Source of the DNA: Streptomyces sp. CG4
Lineage (GTDB): Bacteria; Actinomycetota; Actinomycetes; Streptomycetales; Streptomycetaceae
NCBI RefSeq assembly: GCF_041080655.1
Contig: NZ_CP163525.1
Location: forward strand, 6,386,001-6,450,000
DNA length: 64,000 nucleotides
Reading direction: 5' to 3'
In this document: positions 43,588-53,600 of the stretch, one piece after another
Layout of the letters: every line of letters starts with the position of its first letter
Numbering within the stretch: the first letter of the stretch is position 1
The notes under the pieces: model-generated
What the model saw: the letters and a program-made list of their open reading frames with translations, nothing else
What the model was told of the DNA's origin: nothing
The model's database searches: none
Translations under genes and position numbers: made by a program

Positions 43588-45093
43588 GCGGATACGAAGC
43601 GCGAGATCGAGCGCAAGTACGAGTCCGACGACAGTGGGCTGCCCGACCTGACGGGCGTCGGCGGGGTGGCGACCGTCCTGGACAAGGGCCTGGTGGAACT
43701 CGACGCCACCTACTACGACACCGCCGATGAACGCCTGGCCGCCGACGCCCTCACCCTGCGCCGTCGCACCGGGGGCTCGGACGCCGGCTGGCATCTGAAG
43801 TTCCCGGTCGGACCGGGCGTGCGCGACGAGATCCGGGCCCCGCTCTCCGACACCCTGCCCGAGGAGATCGCCGCCCTCGTCCGCTCCCGGGTCCGGGACG
43901 CCGAGCTGATCCCGCTGGTCCGGCTGCGCTCCGCCCGCGATGTCCGCCACCTGGTCGACGCCGACGGCGCCCTGCTGGCCGAGGCGAGCGTGGACACCGT
44001 GACCGCCGAGCGGCTCGGCGGCGGGGGAGAGGCCGCCCAGTGGACCGAGATCGAGGTGGAACTGGCCGAGGACGGCGACCCCGCCTTCCTCGACCTGGTG
44101 GAGAAACGGCTTCGCAAGGCGGGCGTACGCCGCTCGAAGTCGCCGTCGAAGCTGGCCCGGGCCCTGGAGCAGACGGGAGGACCCCGCCGTAGCAGCCGCA
44201 GGAAGGGCGAGCCCGCGCCGCCCGTGACGGCCGGTGACCATGTGCTCGCCTATCTGCGCGCCCAGCGGGACGTACTGGTCGAGCTCGATCCGGCCGTCCG
44301 CCGGGACGTGCCCGACTCCGTGCACCGCATGCGGGTCGCCACCCGCCGCGCCCGCAGCACCCTGCGCAGCTTCCGCGCCGTCCTCGACCGCACCGTCACC
44401 GACCTCGTCGCCGCCGAGCTGAAGTGGCTCGCGGGCGCGCTGGGCGTCGACCGCGACCAGGAGGTGACGGCCGAGCGCCTGCGGGCCGCCCTCGACGCCG
44501 TCCCGCCCGACCTGGTCGCCGGCCCCGTCCAAGACCGCCTCGCGGCCTGGGCCGAGGCCGGGCACGGCGGCGCCCACACACAGCTGACCGGCGTGCTCGA
44601 CTCCCGCCGCTATCTCACCCTCCTGGACACCCTGGACGGCCTGCTCGCCGACCCGCCGCTGCGCAAGGCCGCCGGAAAACAGCCGGACAAGGTGATTGCC
44701 AAGGCCGTGGACAAGGACCTGGCGACCCTGTCCGCCCTGGTCGAGCAGGCGCTCGGCGCCCCGCCCGGCGAGGAACGCGACGTTGCCGTGCACGAGGCCC
44801 GCAAGAAGGCCAAGCGCACCCGGTACGCGGCCGAGGCGGCCACCCCCGCCCTGGGCAAACCGGCCCGGTCCCTGACCCAGGGCATGAAGAACCTGACCAC
44901 CCTCCTCGGGGAACACCAGGACAGCGTCATGACCCGGCTGACCCTGCGCGAGCTGTCCGCGACGGCGCACGCGGCGGGGGAGAGCGCCTTCACCTACGGG
45001 CTCTTGTACGGGCGCGAGGAGGCACGGGCGGCGCAGGCGGAGGCCGAGCTGCCCGGGCTCTGGAAGAAGATCGGCTCCCCGGCGGCCGGCTGA
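43585..45093 (+). CDS. CYTH and CHAD domain-containing protein
   Basis: A 502-residue two-domain protein. The N-terminal CYTH (triphosphate tunnel) domain shows the ExExK motif as REIERKYES at residues 6-14 and the tunnel Arg/Lys/Glu residues in LRRRTGGSDAGWHLKFP and EIEVELAED. The C-terminal CHAD domain (about 215-500) is helical with conserved His (SVHRMRVATRRARSTLRSF and VHEARKKAKRTRYAAE). CHAD domains bind polyphosphate granules and CYTH domains act on triphosphates, so polyphosphate metabolism is likely. Confidence 0.93.
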   Translation: MADTKREIERKYESDDSGLPDLTGVGGVATVLDKGLVELDATYYDTADERLAADALTLRRRTGGSDAGWHLKFPVGPGVRDEIRAPLSDTLPEEIAALVRSRVRDAELIPLVRLRSARDVRHLVDADGALLAEASVDTVTAERLGGGGEAAQWTEIEVELAEDGDPAFLDLVEKRLRKAGVRRSKSPSKLARALEQTGGPRRSSRRKGEPAPPVTAGDHVLAYLRAQRDVLVELDPAVRRDVPDSVHRMRVATRRARSTLRSFRAVLDRTVTDLVAAELKWLAGALGVDRDQEVTAERLRAALDAVPPDLVAGPVQDRLAAWAEAGHGGAHTQLTGVLDSRRYLTLLDTLDGLLADPPLRKAAGKQPDKVIAKAVDKDLATLSALVEQALGAPPGEERDVAVHEARKKAKRTRYAAEAATPALGKPARSLTQGMKNLTTLLGEHQDSVMTRLTLRELSATAHAAGESAFTYGLLYGREEARAAQAEAELPGLWKKIGSPAAG

Positions 45094-45163
45094 GCGTACG
45101 GGGGACTCCGTCGGGCGGGTTACGCTTGATGGTCACCCCTGTCAGCTCATGAAGGTTCGCGAG

Positions 45164-47125
45164 ATGCCTGTCGAGTCGGTTTTCCCGCAGCTCGAAGCTC
45201 TGCTCCCCCACGTGCAGAAGCCCATCCAGTACGTCGGCGGAGAGCTCAACTCCACCGTCAAGGACTGGGACGAGTGCGACGTCCGCTGGGCGCTCATGTA
45301 CCCGGACGCGTACGAGGTGGGTCTGCCCAACCAGGGCGTCATGATCCTCTACGAGGTCCTCAACGAGCGGGAGGGCGTCCTCGCCGAGCGCACCTACAGC
45401 GTGTGGCCGGACCTGGAGGCGCTGATGCGTGAGCACGGCGTCCCGCAGTTCACCGTCGACAGCCACCGCCCCGTGAAGGCCTTCGACGTCTTCGGCCTCA
45501 GCTTCTCCACGGAGCTGGGCTACACGAACATGCTGACGGCCCTGGACCTGGCGGGTATCCCCCTGGAGTCCAAGGACCGCGGTCTGGACGACCCGATCGT
45601 CCTGGCCGGCGGCCACGCGGCGTTCAACCCGGAGCCGATCGCCGACTTCATCGACGCGGCGGTCATCGGCGACGGCGAGCAGGCCGTGCTCGACATGACC
45701 CGGATCATCCGCGAGTGGAAGGCCGAGGGCCGCCCCGGCGGCCGCGAGGAGGTCCTGTTCCGCCTGGCCAAGACGGGCGCGGTGTACATCCCGGGGTTCT
45801 ACGACGTCGAGTACCTGCCCGACGGCCGTATCGCCCGCGTCGTCCCCAACAAGTCGGGCGTCCCGTGGCGCGTCTCCAAGCACACGGTCATGGACCTGGA
45901 CGAGTGGCCGTACCCCAAGCAGCCCCTCGTGCCGCTGGCCGAGACGGTGCACGAGCGCATGTCGGTGGAGATCTTCCGCGGCTGCACCCGAGGCTGCCGC
46001 TTCTGCCAGGCGGGCATGATCACCCGCCCGGTGCGCGAGCGCTCGATCACCGGCATCGGCGAGATGGTCGACAAGGGCCTGAAGGCGACGGGCTTCGAGG
46101 AGGTGGGCCTGCTCTCCCTCTCCTCGGCGGACCACTCCGAGATCGGCGACATCGCCAAGGGCCTGGCGGACCGCTACACGGACGACAAGATCGGCCTGTC
46201 GCTCCCCTCCACCCGCGTCGACGCGTTCAACATCGACCTGGCGAACGAGCTGACGAGGAACGGCCGCCGTTCCGGCCTCACCTTCGCCCCGGAGGGCGGC
46301 TCCGAGCGCATCCGCAAGGTCATCAACAAGATGGTCTCGGAAGAGGACCTGATCCGTACGGTCTCGACGGCCTACGGCAACGGCTGGCGCCAGGTGAAGC
46401 TGTACTTCATGTGCGGCCTGCCGACCGAGACCGACGACGACGTCCTGCAGATCGCCGACATGGCGACGCATGTCATCCAGAAGGGCCGCGAGGTCTCGGG
46501 CTCGAACGACATCCGCTGCACGGTCTCGATCGGCGGCTTCGTCCCGAAGCCCCACACCCCGTTCCAGTGGGCGCCCCAGCTCTCCGCCGAGGAGACGGAC
46601 GCCCGTCTGGCGAAGCTCCGCGACAAGATCCGCGGCGACAAGAAGTACGGCCGCTCGATCGGCTTCCGCTACCACGACGGCAAGCCCGGCATCGTCGAGG
46701 GCCTGCTGTCCCGCGGTGACCGCCGTATCGGCGCGGTCATCCGCGCGGTGTACGAGGACGGCGGCCGCTTCGACGGCTGGCGCGAACACTTCTCCTACGA
46801 CCGCTGGATGGCCTGCGCCGACAAGGCCCTCACCGCCTTCGGCGTGGACGTCGACTGGTACACCACCCGCGAGCGCGGCTACGAGGAAGTCCTGCCCTGG
46901 GACCACCTCGACTCCGGCCTGGACAAGGACTGGCTCTGGGAGGACTGGCAGGACGCCCTCGACGAGACCGAGGTCGAGGACTGCCGCTGGACCCCGTGCT
47001 TCGACTGCGGCGTCTGCCCCCAGATGGACACCCACATCCAAATCGGCCCGACCGGCAAGAAGTTGCTGCCCCTGACGGTCAAGAACGCAGGTCCGACGCC
47101 GGCTGCGAGTGGTCACGCGCACTGA
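45164..47125 (+). CDS. B12-binding-domain radical SAM protein (TIGR03960 family)
   Basis: A 653-residue radical SAM enzyme of unknown reaction. The N-terminal half is a cobalamin-binding-like Rossmann domain (VRWALMYPDAYEVGLPNQG, VLAGGHAAFNPEPIADFIDAAVIGDGE). The iron-sulphur cluster Cys are C274, C278 and C281 in GCTRGCRFCQAG. A C-terminal zinc-like Cys cluster is CFDCGVCPQMDTH. ATG 45164 is preferred (GAAGG upstream) over ATG 45149. In most actinobacteria the next gene is its DUF2344 partner (here at 49617), but a scrambled segment and a membrane-protein gene intervene. The last 120 bp are duplicated at 47996-48115. Confidence 0.92.
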   Translation: MPVESVFPQLEALLPHVQKPIQYVGGELNSTVKDWDECDVRWALMYPDAYEVGLPNQGVMILYEVLNEREGVLAERTYSVWPDLEALMREHGVPQFTVDSHRPVKAFDVFGLSFSTELGYTNMLTALDLAGIPLESKDRGLDDPIVLAGGHAAFNPEPIADFIDAAVIGDGEQAVLDMTRIIREWKAEGRPGGREEVLFRLAKTGAVYIPGFYDVEYLPDGRIARVVPNKSGVPWRVSKHTVMDLDEWPYPKQPLVPLAETVHERMSVEIFRGCTRGCRFCQAGMITRPVRERSITGIGEMVDKGLKATGFEEVGLLSLSSADHSEIGDIAKGLADRYTDDKIGLSLPSTRVDAFNIDLANELTRNGRRSGLTFAPEGGSERIRKVINKMVSEEDLIRTVSTAYGNGWRQVKLYFMCGLPTETDDDVLQIADMATHVIQKGREVSGSNDIRCTVSIGGFVPKPHTPFQWAPQLSAEETDARLAKLRDKIRGDKKYGRSIGFRYHDGKPGIVEGLLSRGDRRIGAVIRAVYEDGGRFDGWREHFSYDRWMACADKALTAFGVDVDWYTTRERGYEEVLPWDHLDSGLDKDWLWEDWQDALDETEVEDCRWTPCFDCGVCPQMDTHIQIGPTGKKLLPLTVKNAGPTPAASGHAH

Positions 47126-47211
47126 AGTGGGTGAGGCGCTCGATCGGGTGGTGGAGGCCCTGGCGGGGGTGAGTGAGGAGGAGGTAGCGGCTGCGCTGGC
47201 TGCTGTCGGCG
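47006..47211 (+). repeat. Direct repeat copy 1 (tail of the radical SAM gene)
   Basis: Covers the last 40 codons of the radical SAM gene and about 85 bp after its stop. Copy 2 lies at 47996-48201, exactly 990 bp further on, nearly 90% identical and without indels. Confidence 0.85.
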
Positions 47212-47416
47212 TTTCCGGACGTCGTCCGGCGGCCCCGAAGCGGAGACTCCGTACGCCCCTGCCGGAGCCGGCAGGCTCCTCGCGCATCCGCTCAGAGGTG
47301 GAGTGGGTCTGAGCTCGCTGCGGTATCGGGCGTCGACTTGCACTGGCCGGACACCAGGAAATCGACTCGACGACCGGGCCGGTATCCCGGCAGTGCGCGG
47401 ATCCGGCCGCGATTGG

Positions 47417-47710
47417 TCACTTTCCGTCGACGCCGGGCTGGATCTCCAGCGTGAAGACCGCGTCCTCGGGGCCAGTGCCTTCTTCGCCCGCCCACACGAT
47501 CACGCGCACGTGCTGCTCGCTGATGCCGTTCACCTTCCACTCGGTCACAAGGTCGGTGACGACGAGAGCGGCGACGTATTTGGCATCCTCGCTCCGGGAC
47601 TCGGTGGTGACCCTTCCCCGCCACAGGCGGGAAGGGCCGCCGTGGGGGCGCCAGCCGTGCGAGCCGTGTGGCTCCTCCACTCGGTACGCCCACACCCTCT
47701 CGGTGCCCAT
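47417..47710 (-). CDS. Hypothetical protein
   Basis: A 97-residue acidic protein with no family I recognise. Residues 40-95 (DAKYVAALVVTDLVTEWKVN, VRVIVWAGEEG, DAVFTLEIQPG) look like a compact alpha-beta fold, and codon use fits a real gene. It is the only intact frame inside the insertion between the two copies of the radical SAM tail. Divergent from the truncated gene at 47740. Confidence 0.6.
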   Translation of the reverse strand: MGTERVWAYRVEEPHGSHGWRPHGGPSRLWRGRVTTESRSEDAKYVAALVVTDLVTEWKVNGISEQHVRVIVWAGEEGTGPEDAVFTLEIQPGVDGK

Positions 47711-47739
47711 GGCACCGATCCTGTCACCAAGGAGCCCTC

Positions 47740-47862
47740 ATGCGCCGGATCGGATCGACGCCCGCCGAGCGGGGCAGTGCGACGGGGCAGTCCTGTCCGG
47801 ATCTCATCGAGGCCGACGACGGGGACTTCCTCGTGATCGGGAAGCTCGCCTGGCTCAGCTTC
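47740..47862 (+). pseudogene. Truncated small protein of a regulator-linked family
   Basis: Begins with a good ribosome binding site (GGAG) and MRRIGSTPAERGSATGQSCP, then DLIEADDGDFLVIGK. This start is typical of short streptomycete proteins found beside XRE-type regulators (family recalled, not verified). After about 40 codons it runs into the msrA remnant out of frame, so the C-terminal half is lost. Confidence 0.6.
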
Positions 47863-47864
47863 CG

Positions 47865-47997
47865 CGACGGCACGGCGGGTCGTCGCCGCAGGGGGCGACT
47901 TCTACGCGGCTGACTGCCACCACCAGCAGTACTCGACAAGCATCCTGCCGAGTACTGCGGGCTGGGCGAGATCGGCGTCTCGTGCCCGATCGGCGTG
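47865..47997 (+). pseudogene. 3' remnant of msrA (methionine sulfoxide reductase A)
   Basis: Translation in one frame gives VVAAGGDFYAADCHHQQY, and after a one-base shift KHPAEYCGLGEIGVSCPIGV. These match the conserved MsrA C-terminus (AEDYHQQYL, NPxGYCGLGGTGVSCPIG). The N-terminal part, including the catalytic GCFWG, is missing. The sequence passes directly into copy 2 of the radical SAM tail. Confidence 0.75.
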
Positions 47998-48201
47998 CGG
48001 CTTCTGCCCCCAGATGGACACCCACATCCAAATCGGCCCGACCGGCAAGAAGTTGCTGCCTCTGACGGTCAAGAGCGCCGGTCCGGCGCCGGCTGCGAGT
48101 GGTCACGCGCACTGAGGTGGGCTAGGCACTCGATCGGGTGGTTGAGGCTTCGGCCGTGGTGAGCGAGGACGAGGTGGTGGCTGCGCTGGTTGCAGCCAGC
48201 G
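47996..48201 (+). repeat. Direct repeat copy 2 (duplicated radical SAM tail)
   Basis: Repeats the CPQMDTHIQIGPTGKK coding segment and 85 bp of 3' flank. A TAG at 48124-48126 breaks the small open frame that copy 1 retains after the gene. It has no start and cannot be expressed as protein on its own. Confidence 0.85.
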
Positions 48202-48499
48202 CTTTGGCCCCTCGCCTGCGGCTCGCGCCGCGCAACCGCCGCGCTGCGCCGACGCTCCTGTCTGCGCTCCGCTCCGGCGCGTACTGCCGCACGCCGCGAG
48301 GGTGGGGCCATTTGGACACGCTGCGGGCAGGCCCGAATCCTGCCCGAGTTGCCCTATGGCGCATGCTCGACCTCAGGATCGGACAGGGCACCGGCCAAAA
48401 CCTTTCCGCTGCCCTTTTGCGGCCGGCCACCAACGCCCCCGTGGTGAGCGGTCACCCGCGGTGAGGATCCGATCGGGCGTGGCCGGCGTCTACTCCGGT
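48202..48499. other. Gap before the VLxPVG-repeat protein
   Basis: No supported gene. Open frames on both strands continue out of the duplicated segment without a start signal or recognisable sequence. The last 20 bases precede ATG 48500 without a clear ribosome binding site. Confidence 0.5.
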
Positions 48500-49612
48500 A
48501 TGGAACCGCACAACCCGCCTCCCCGGCCCCGGCAGCCGGAAGGGTGCCTCACCGTCGCGATCCGCGTTCCCCTGCGGATCGTCGTCCTGGTGCTGGTGGT
48601 ACCGGTGCGGGTGGTGTGGGACGCGCTCGTCGTCACCGGAAGGCTCGTGCGGGACACCGTCCTCAGGCCGCTCGGCCGGGCGCTGCTGTGGGTCGGAAAG
48701 GCCTTGTTCGTCTGGCCGTTCGTGGGTCTGTGGCGCTGTGTGCTGGTCCCCGTCGGCAAGGGCCTCGCCCGGCTCGGCGCCGTCCTCGTCGTCGTACCGG
48801 CCGTGTGGCTCCACCGGTACGTCCTCACCCCGGTCGGCCACGCCATTGCCTGGCTCGCGCGCGGGGTGGGGGCCGGGCTCGACCGGGTGTACGCGCACGT
48901 GCTCCGCCCGATCGGGCACGCGCTCACCTGGCTGCTGAAGGGCGTCGGCGCGGTCCTCGCCGCCGCCGGCATCGGTGTGTACAGGGCCGTCGCCCGGCTG
49001 GTGCGGTATCTGCTCGTCGTCCCCGCGCGATGGCTGTACGACTGGGTCCTCGCGCCCGTCGGGCGTGCCGTGGCCTGGTGCGTACGGGGGCTGGGGTGGC
49101 TGCTGGGCATGATCGCCACCGGCATCGGGCTCGCCCTGTACTGGACCCTCCGCGTCCTGTTCGCGCTGCCCGCCCTCGCGTTGTGGCGCTGGGTCCTCAC
49201 TCCCGTGGGCCGGCTTCTCGCCGTCGTGGCGCGCGAGGCGGGGGACGCCCTCGGGCATGCGTGGCGGATCGCGGGACGGATCTCGCGGGCCGTCGGCCGG
49301 GCGCTCGGGACCGTCTTCCGGTGGATCTTCGTGGAGCCGGTGCGCTGGGTGTTCCGGACGATCCTCATCCCGGTCGGCCACGCCGTCCGCGACGCCGTCC
49401 TGCGGCCCGTCGCCCAGGGCGCGCGTGTGGTGGGCCGGACCGTCCGGGAAGCGCTGGCCGGCGCCCGCGAGACGGTACGGCAGGCCCGGGCCGACTTCCG
49501 GCGCATGCTGCTCGGTGAGCCGCGGCAGCCGGTCGCGGTGGACCGGCGGGAACCTCAGGGGCCCGCGGCACGTACTCTTGGTAGCAGTACGACCGCACTC
49601 ACGAAGGACTAG
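48500..49612 (+). CDS. Membrane-associated repeat protein with VLxPVG motifs
   Basis: A 370-residue basic, highly hydrophobic protein of unknown function. A motif of the type [VI]-L-x-P-[VLI]-G recurs eight times (VLRPLG, VLVPVG, VLTPVG, VLRPIG, VLAPVG, VLTPVG, ILIPVG, and the variant VLRPVA), spaced about 25-50 residues, each preceded by a Trp/Tyr-rich amphipathic stretch and followed by a hydrophobic helix. Arg is common at helix ends. It ends 4 nt before the DUF2344 gene start and is probably coexpressed with it. Confidence 0.75.
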   Translation: MEPHNPPPRPRQPEGCLTVAIRVPLRIVVLVLVVPVRVVWDALVVTGRLVRDTVLRPLGRALLWVGKALFVWPFVGLWRCVLVPVGKGLARLGAVLVVVPAVWLHRYVLTPVGHAIAWLARGVGAGLDRVYAHVLRPIGHALTWLLKGVGAVLAAAGIGVYRAVARLVRYLLVVPARWLYDWVLAPVGRAVAWCVRGLGWLLGMIATGIGLALYWTLRVLFALPALALWRWVLTPVGRLLAVVAREAGDALGHAWRIAGRISRAVGRALGTVFRWIFVEPVRWVFRTILIPVGHAVRDAVLRPVAQGARVVGRTVREALAGARETVRQARADFRRMLLGEPRQPVAVDRREPQGPAARTLGSSTTALTKD

Positions 49613-49616
49613 GACA

Positions 49617-50435
49617 CTGGGCAAGCGACAGCCCGAAGGCCCGCCGCCCGCACCCGCGGTGCAGCGCATCCGACTGCGCTACACCAAGCGCGGCCGCCTG
49701 AGGTTCACCAGCCACCGAGACTTCCAGCGCGCTTTCGAGCGGGCGCTGCGCCGCGCCGAGGTGCCCATGGCGTACTCGGCAGGGTTCACGCCGCACCCGA
49801 AGGTGTCGTACGCCAATGCCGCACCCACCGGCACGGGCAGTGAGGCGGAGTATCTGGAGATCGCGCTCACCGCACCGCGCGACCCGGAGGCGCTGCGCGT
49901 CCTCCTCGACGAGTCGCTGCCCGCCGGGCTCGACATCGTCGACGCGGTCGAGGCGCGGACCTCGGGTCTCGCCGACCGGCTGACGGCCTCCGTCTGGGAG
50001 CTGCGGCTGGACGGAGTCGCCCCGGCCGACGCCGAGCGCGCGGTCGCGGCCTTCAACGGGGCAGAGACCGTCGAGGTCCAGCGGATGACCAAGAACGGCG
50101 TCCGTACCTTCGACGCCCGCCCCGCCGTGGTGAGTCTGGAAACGCACGGTTCACCGGCTGATAGGCCGACCGACCAGCCCTGTGCGATACTGCGGCTGGT
50201 TGTTCGGCACGTGACGCCTGCCGTACGACCCGACGACGTCCTGTCCGGTCTCCGCGCCGTGGCCGACCTGGCGCCGCCGGTCCCCGCAGCGGTGACCAGG
50301 CTGGCGCAGGGGCTGCTCGATGAAGAGACCGGCACGGTGACCGACCCGCTCGCGCCCGACCGCGAGGCAGCCGGGGCCCTGACGGCCCAACCGGCCGCCG
50401 TCGCGACGGCGCCGACGCCGGAAGGTCCCGCGTAG
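49617..50435 (+). CDS. DUF2344 / TIGR03936 radical SAM partner protein
   Basis: A roughly 272-residue protein of the family that accompanies, or is fused to, TIGR03960 radical SAM enzymes. Its core is RIRLRYTKRGRLRFTSHRDF and FERALRRAEVPMAYSAGFTP, then HPKVSYANAAPTGTGSEAEYLEI. No ATG/GTG/TTG is well placed; CTG 49617 has GAAGGA 9 nt upstream and gives the expected N-terminus (GKRQPEGPPP), whereas GTG 49659 lacks a ribosome binding site. A tRNA-modification-like role has been suggested for such pairs; it is not established. Confidence 0.88.
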   Translation: MGKRQPEGPPPAPAVQRIRLRYTKRGRLRFTSHRDFQRAFERALRRAEVPMAYSAGFTPHPKVSYANAAPTGTGSEAEYLEIALTAPRDPEALRVLLDESLPAGLDIVDAVEARTSGLADRLTASVWELRLDGVAPADAERAVAAFNGAETVEVQRMTKNGVRTFDARPAVVSLETHGSPADRPTDQPCAILRLVVRHVTPAVRPDDVLSGLRAVADLAPPVPAAVTRLAQGLLDEETGTVTDPLAPDREAAGALTAQPAAVATAPTPEGPA

Positions 50436-50698
50436 GGACGGACGTCGTAAGCGCCGCCCTCGTACTCGGGAGCCACCTGGGTCGGGCAGCGCACCGACCA
50501 GAAGACTTTCGCCAGGCCGTACCGACAAGGCGTACGGAACCGGCGAGACAGGACACAGAGTGCTCCCGTGCGGCGCCCGCGCCCCGGACGGCGGCCATCG
50601 CGGATCACGCGGGCCGTGGACGTCAACGGCGGACGGTCCACCGAGACCGACGCCGGACCAGGCGCGGCGCCCGGGAGCCTGACGGGAGAAACGCCCGC
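50436..50698. other. RNase E upstream region
   Basis: No gene is visible in this 263-bp gap. It must contain the rne promoter and leader. GGAG lies 12 nt before ATG 50699. RNase E leaders often mediate autoregulation elsewhere; no such structure was proved here. Confidence 0.4.
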
Positions 50699-53600
50699 AT
50701 GCTCGAGCCGACCGAACCCATTGAGGGTTCCGAACTGAACACTCCCAGCGACACCCTGCCGCCGCGCAGGCGTCGCCGTGCCTCCTCTCGCCCGGCGGGT
50801 CCGCCGGCCGCGGCCGAGGCCGAGGCATCCACCGAGGTGACCGTGCCGGCCATACCGGCCGCGGAGTCCGACAACCTCGTCGAGGCCGAAGCGATCGAAG
50901 AGATCGAAGAGGCCGAAGAGACGACGGTTGAGGCCGTCGAGGAAGCCGCGCCCGCCGGCCGTCCGCGCCGCCGGGCGACCCGCCGCGCGTCCGCGCCCGC
51001 CGGGTCGCCGTCGGCCGCCGAGGCCGTCGTACCGGCCGCGTCCGCCGCCGCCGAGACCGAGCAGCCCGCTGCCGTCGCCGAGGGCGGCGAGGCCGTCGTC
51101 GGCGAGGGTGCCGCGCCGCGCCGCGTCCGCCGCCGCGCCACGCGCAGCGTGTCCGCGCCGACCGCCGCCGCTGCCGAAGCGCCGACCGCTGCCGTTGCCG
51201 CTTCCGATGCCGATGAGGCTCCCGTGACCGAAGAGACCCCCGTGACCGAAGAGCCCGCCGAGGCCGCGTCCGCCGCCCGTCCGCGCCGTCGGGCCACGCG
51301 CCGCGCGTCCGCGCCCGCCGCGTCGCCGGCCGCCGCCGAGGCCGCCGGGACAACGCACCCGGACACCGCAGCGTCCGTTACGGCCGCTGCTGCCGAGGCC
51401 GAGAAGGCGCAGGAGCAGCCCGCCGTCGAGGCGCCCGCCGTCGCGGTCGCGGAAGAAGCCGCGCCCGCCGCCCGTCCGCGCCGTCGTGCGACCCGCCGGG
51501 CGTCCGCGCCGGCCGGTGCGCCGAAGGCCGCCGAGTCCGCCGCCGCGGAGACCCCGGCCGTCGCCGAGCCGGTCGCCGCGCAGACCCCGGCCGTCGCCGC
51601 CGAAGCTCCCGCTGTCGTGGCCCCCGTGGCCGAGTCCGGCGCTGCCGCCGAGGTGAGCGGTGACGTCGAGGAGGCCACTCCGCGGCGTACCCGCCGCCGG
51701 GCCACCCGCCGGGCGTCCGCGCCGGCCGGCGCGTCGAGGGCCGCGGAGGCTGCCACCGAGTCCGCCGCGACCGAAGCCGCGCCCGCCGCCGAGGCCGAGA
51801 AGTCCGCCGAGGCCGGTGCCGGGGCGCACGCCCCGGAGGTCCCCGTCAGCACGCCCGCCGCCGAGCCCGCCACCGCCGCGCAGGAGCCGCAGGCCACCGA
51901 GGCGCAGCCCGCTGCCGAGGAAGCCGCGCCGCGCCGCAGCCGGCGCCGGGTCGTGCGCCCGGTGTTCGGGTTCTCCGAGCCCGCGCAGCAGCCCGCACAG
52001 GGCGCCGAGACCGAGGCCGCCGAGGCCGAGGCCCCGCGTCGTCCGCGTCGCCCCGCCGTCGCCGTCTTCCAGGCGCCGGTGTTCGCCGAGCCGAAGTTCC
52101 AGACCCCGGAGCGCGCCGCTGCCGAGGCCGCCGCCGAGGCCGCCGAGCCGGAGGAGCCCGAGGAGATCGCGGAGGAGCGCGCCGAGGCCGGCTCGCGTCG
52201 CCGCCGTCGCCGCAAGGGTGCCGCCGCCGAGGAGACGCGCGCCGTCGAGGCCGCCGCCGAGGAAGCGGAGCAGGAGGCCGAGGAGTCCGCCGAGGCGGCC
52301 GAGGACCTCGCCGAGGGCGAGGAGGCCGAGGAGACGGAGGGCGCCGAGGGCTTCGAGGAGTCCGGTTCGCGTCGCCGTCGCCGGCGTGGCGGCCGCCGCC
52401 GCCGTCGCGGTGACGCCGCCGAGGGCGAGGGCGCGGACGCCGAGGAACTGGCCGCCGAGCAGGCCGAGCAGGACGCCGAGGACACCGCCGAGCAGGAGGA
52501 AGAGGACGCCGAGGAGGCCCGTGACGAGGCCGGCGGCTCCAGCTCCAGCAGCCGTCGCCGCCGTCGCCGTCGCCGCCGGGCCGGTGACACGTCCGCGGAC
52601 ACCGAGCCCGACGAAGGCGACCCCGAGCGCACGGTCGTCAAGGTCCGCGAGCCGCGCAAGCCGAGCGAGCCGTCCGACGAGGTGCAGTCCATCAAGGGCT
52701 CGACGCGTCTGGAGGCCAAGAAGCAGCGCCGCCGGGAAGGCCGTGAGCAGGGCCGTCGCCGCGTTCCGATCATCACCGAGGCCGAGTTCCTGGCCCGCCG
52801 CGAGGCCGTCGAGCGCGTGATGGTCGTGCGCCAGCACGGCGAGCGCACCCAGATCGGCGTGCTCGAGGACGGCGTGCTCGTCGAGCACTACGTCAACAAG
52901 GAGCAGTCGACCTCGTACGTCGGCAACGTCTACCTCGGCAAGGTGCAGAACGTGCTGCCGTCGATGGAGGCCGCCTTCATCGACATCGGCAAGGGCCGCA
53001 ACGCCGTCCTGTACGCCGGTGAGGTCAACTTCGAGGCGCTGGGCATGGCCAACGGCCCGCGCCGCATCGAGTCCGCGCTGAAGTCCGGCCAGTCCGTCCT
53101 CGTCCAGGTGACGAAGGACCCGATCGGGCACAAGGGCGCCCGTCTGACCAGCCAGGTCTCCCTCCCGGGCCGCTACCTCGTGTACGTCCCCGAGGGCTCG
53201 ATGACCGGCATCAGCCGCAAGCTGCCCGACACCGAGCGGGCCCGGCTGAAGACCATCCTCAAGAAGATCGTCCCCGAGGACGCGGGCGTGATCGTGCGCA
53301 CCGCCGCCGAGGGCGCGAGCGAGGACGAGCTGCGCCGGGACGTCGAGCGGCTGCAGGCGCAGTGGGAGGACATCCAGAAGAAGTCGAAGAACGGCAACGC
53401 CCCGACGCTGCTGTACGGCGAGCCGGACATGACCGTCCGGGTCGTGCGCGACATCTTCAACGAGGACTTCTCCAAGGTCATCGTCAGCGGTGACGACGCG
53501 TGGGACACCGTCCACGGGTATGTCTCGCACGTCGCGCCGGACCTCGCCGAGCGGCTGTCCAAGTGGACCTCCGAGGTCGACGTCTTCGCCACGTACCGGA

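Noticed and set aside
47109..47312. 67-codon frame after the radical SAM gene
   Set aside because: It overlaps the gene end, and the duplicated copy at 48099 is interrupted by a stop at the eighth codon; it lacks a ribosome binding site.
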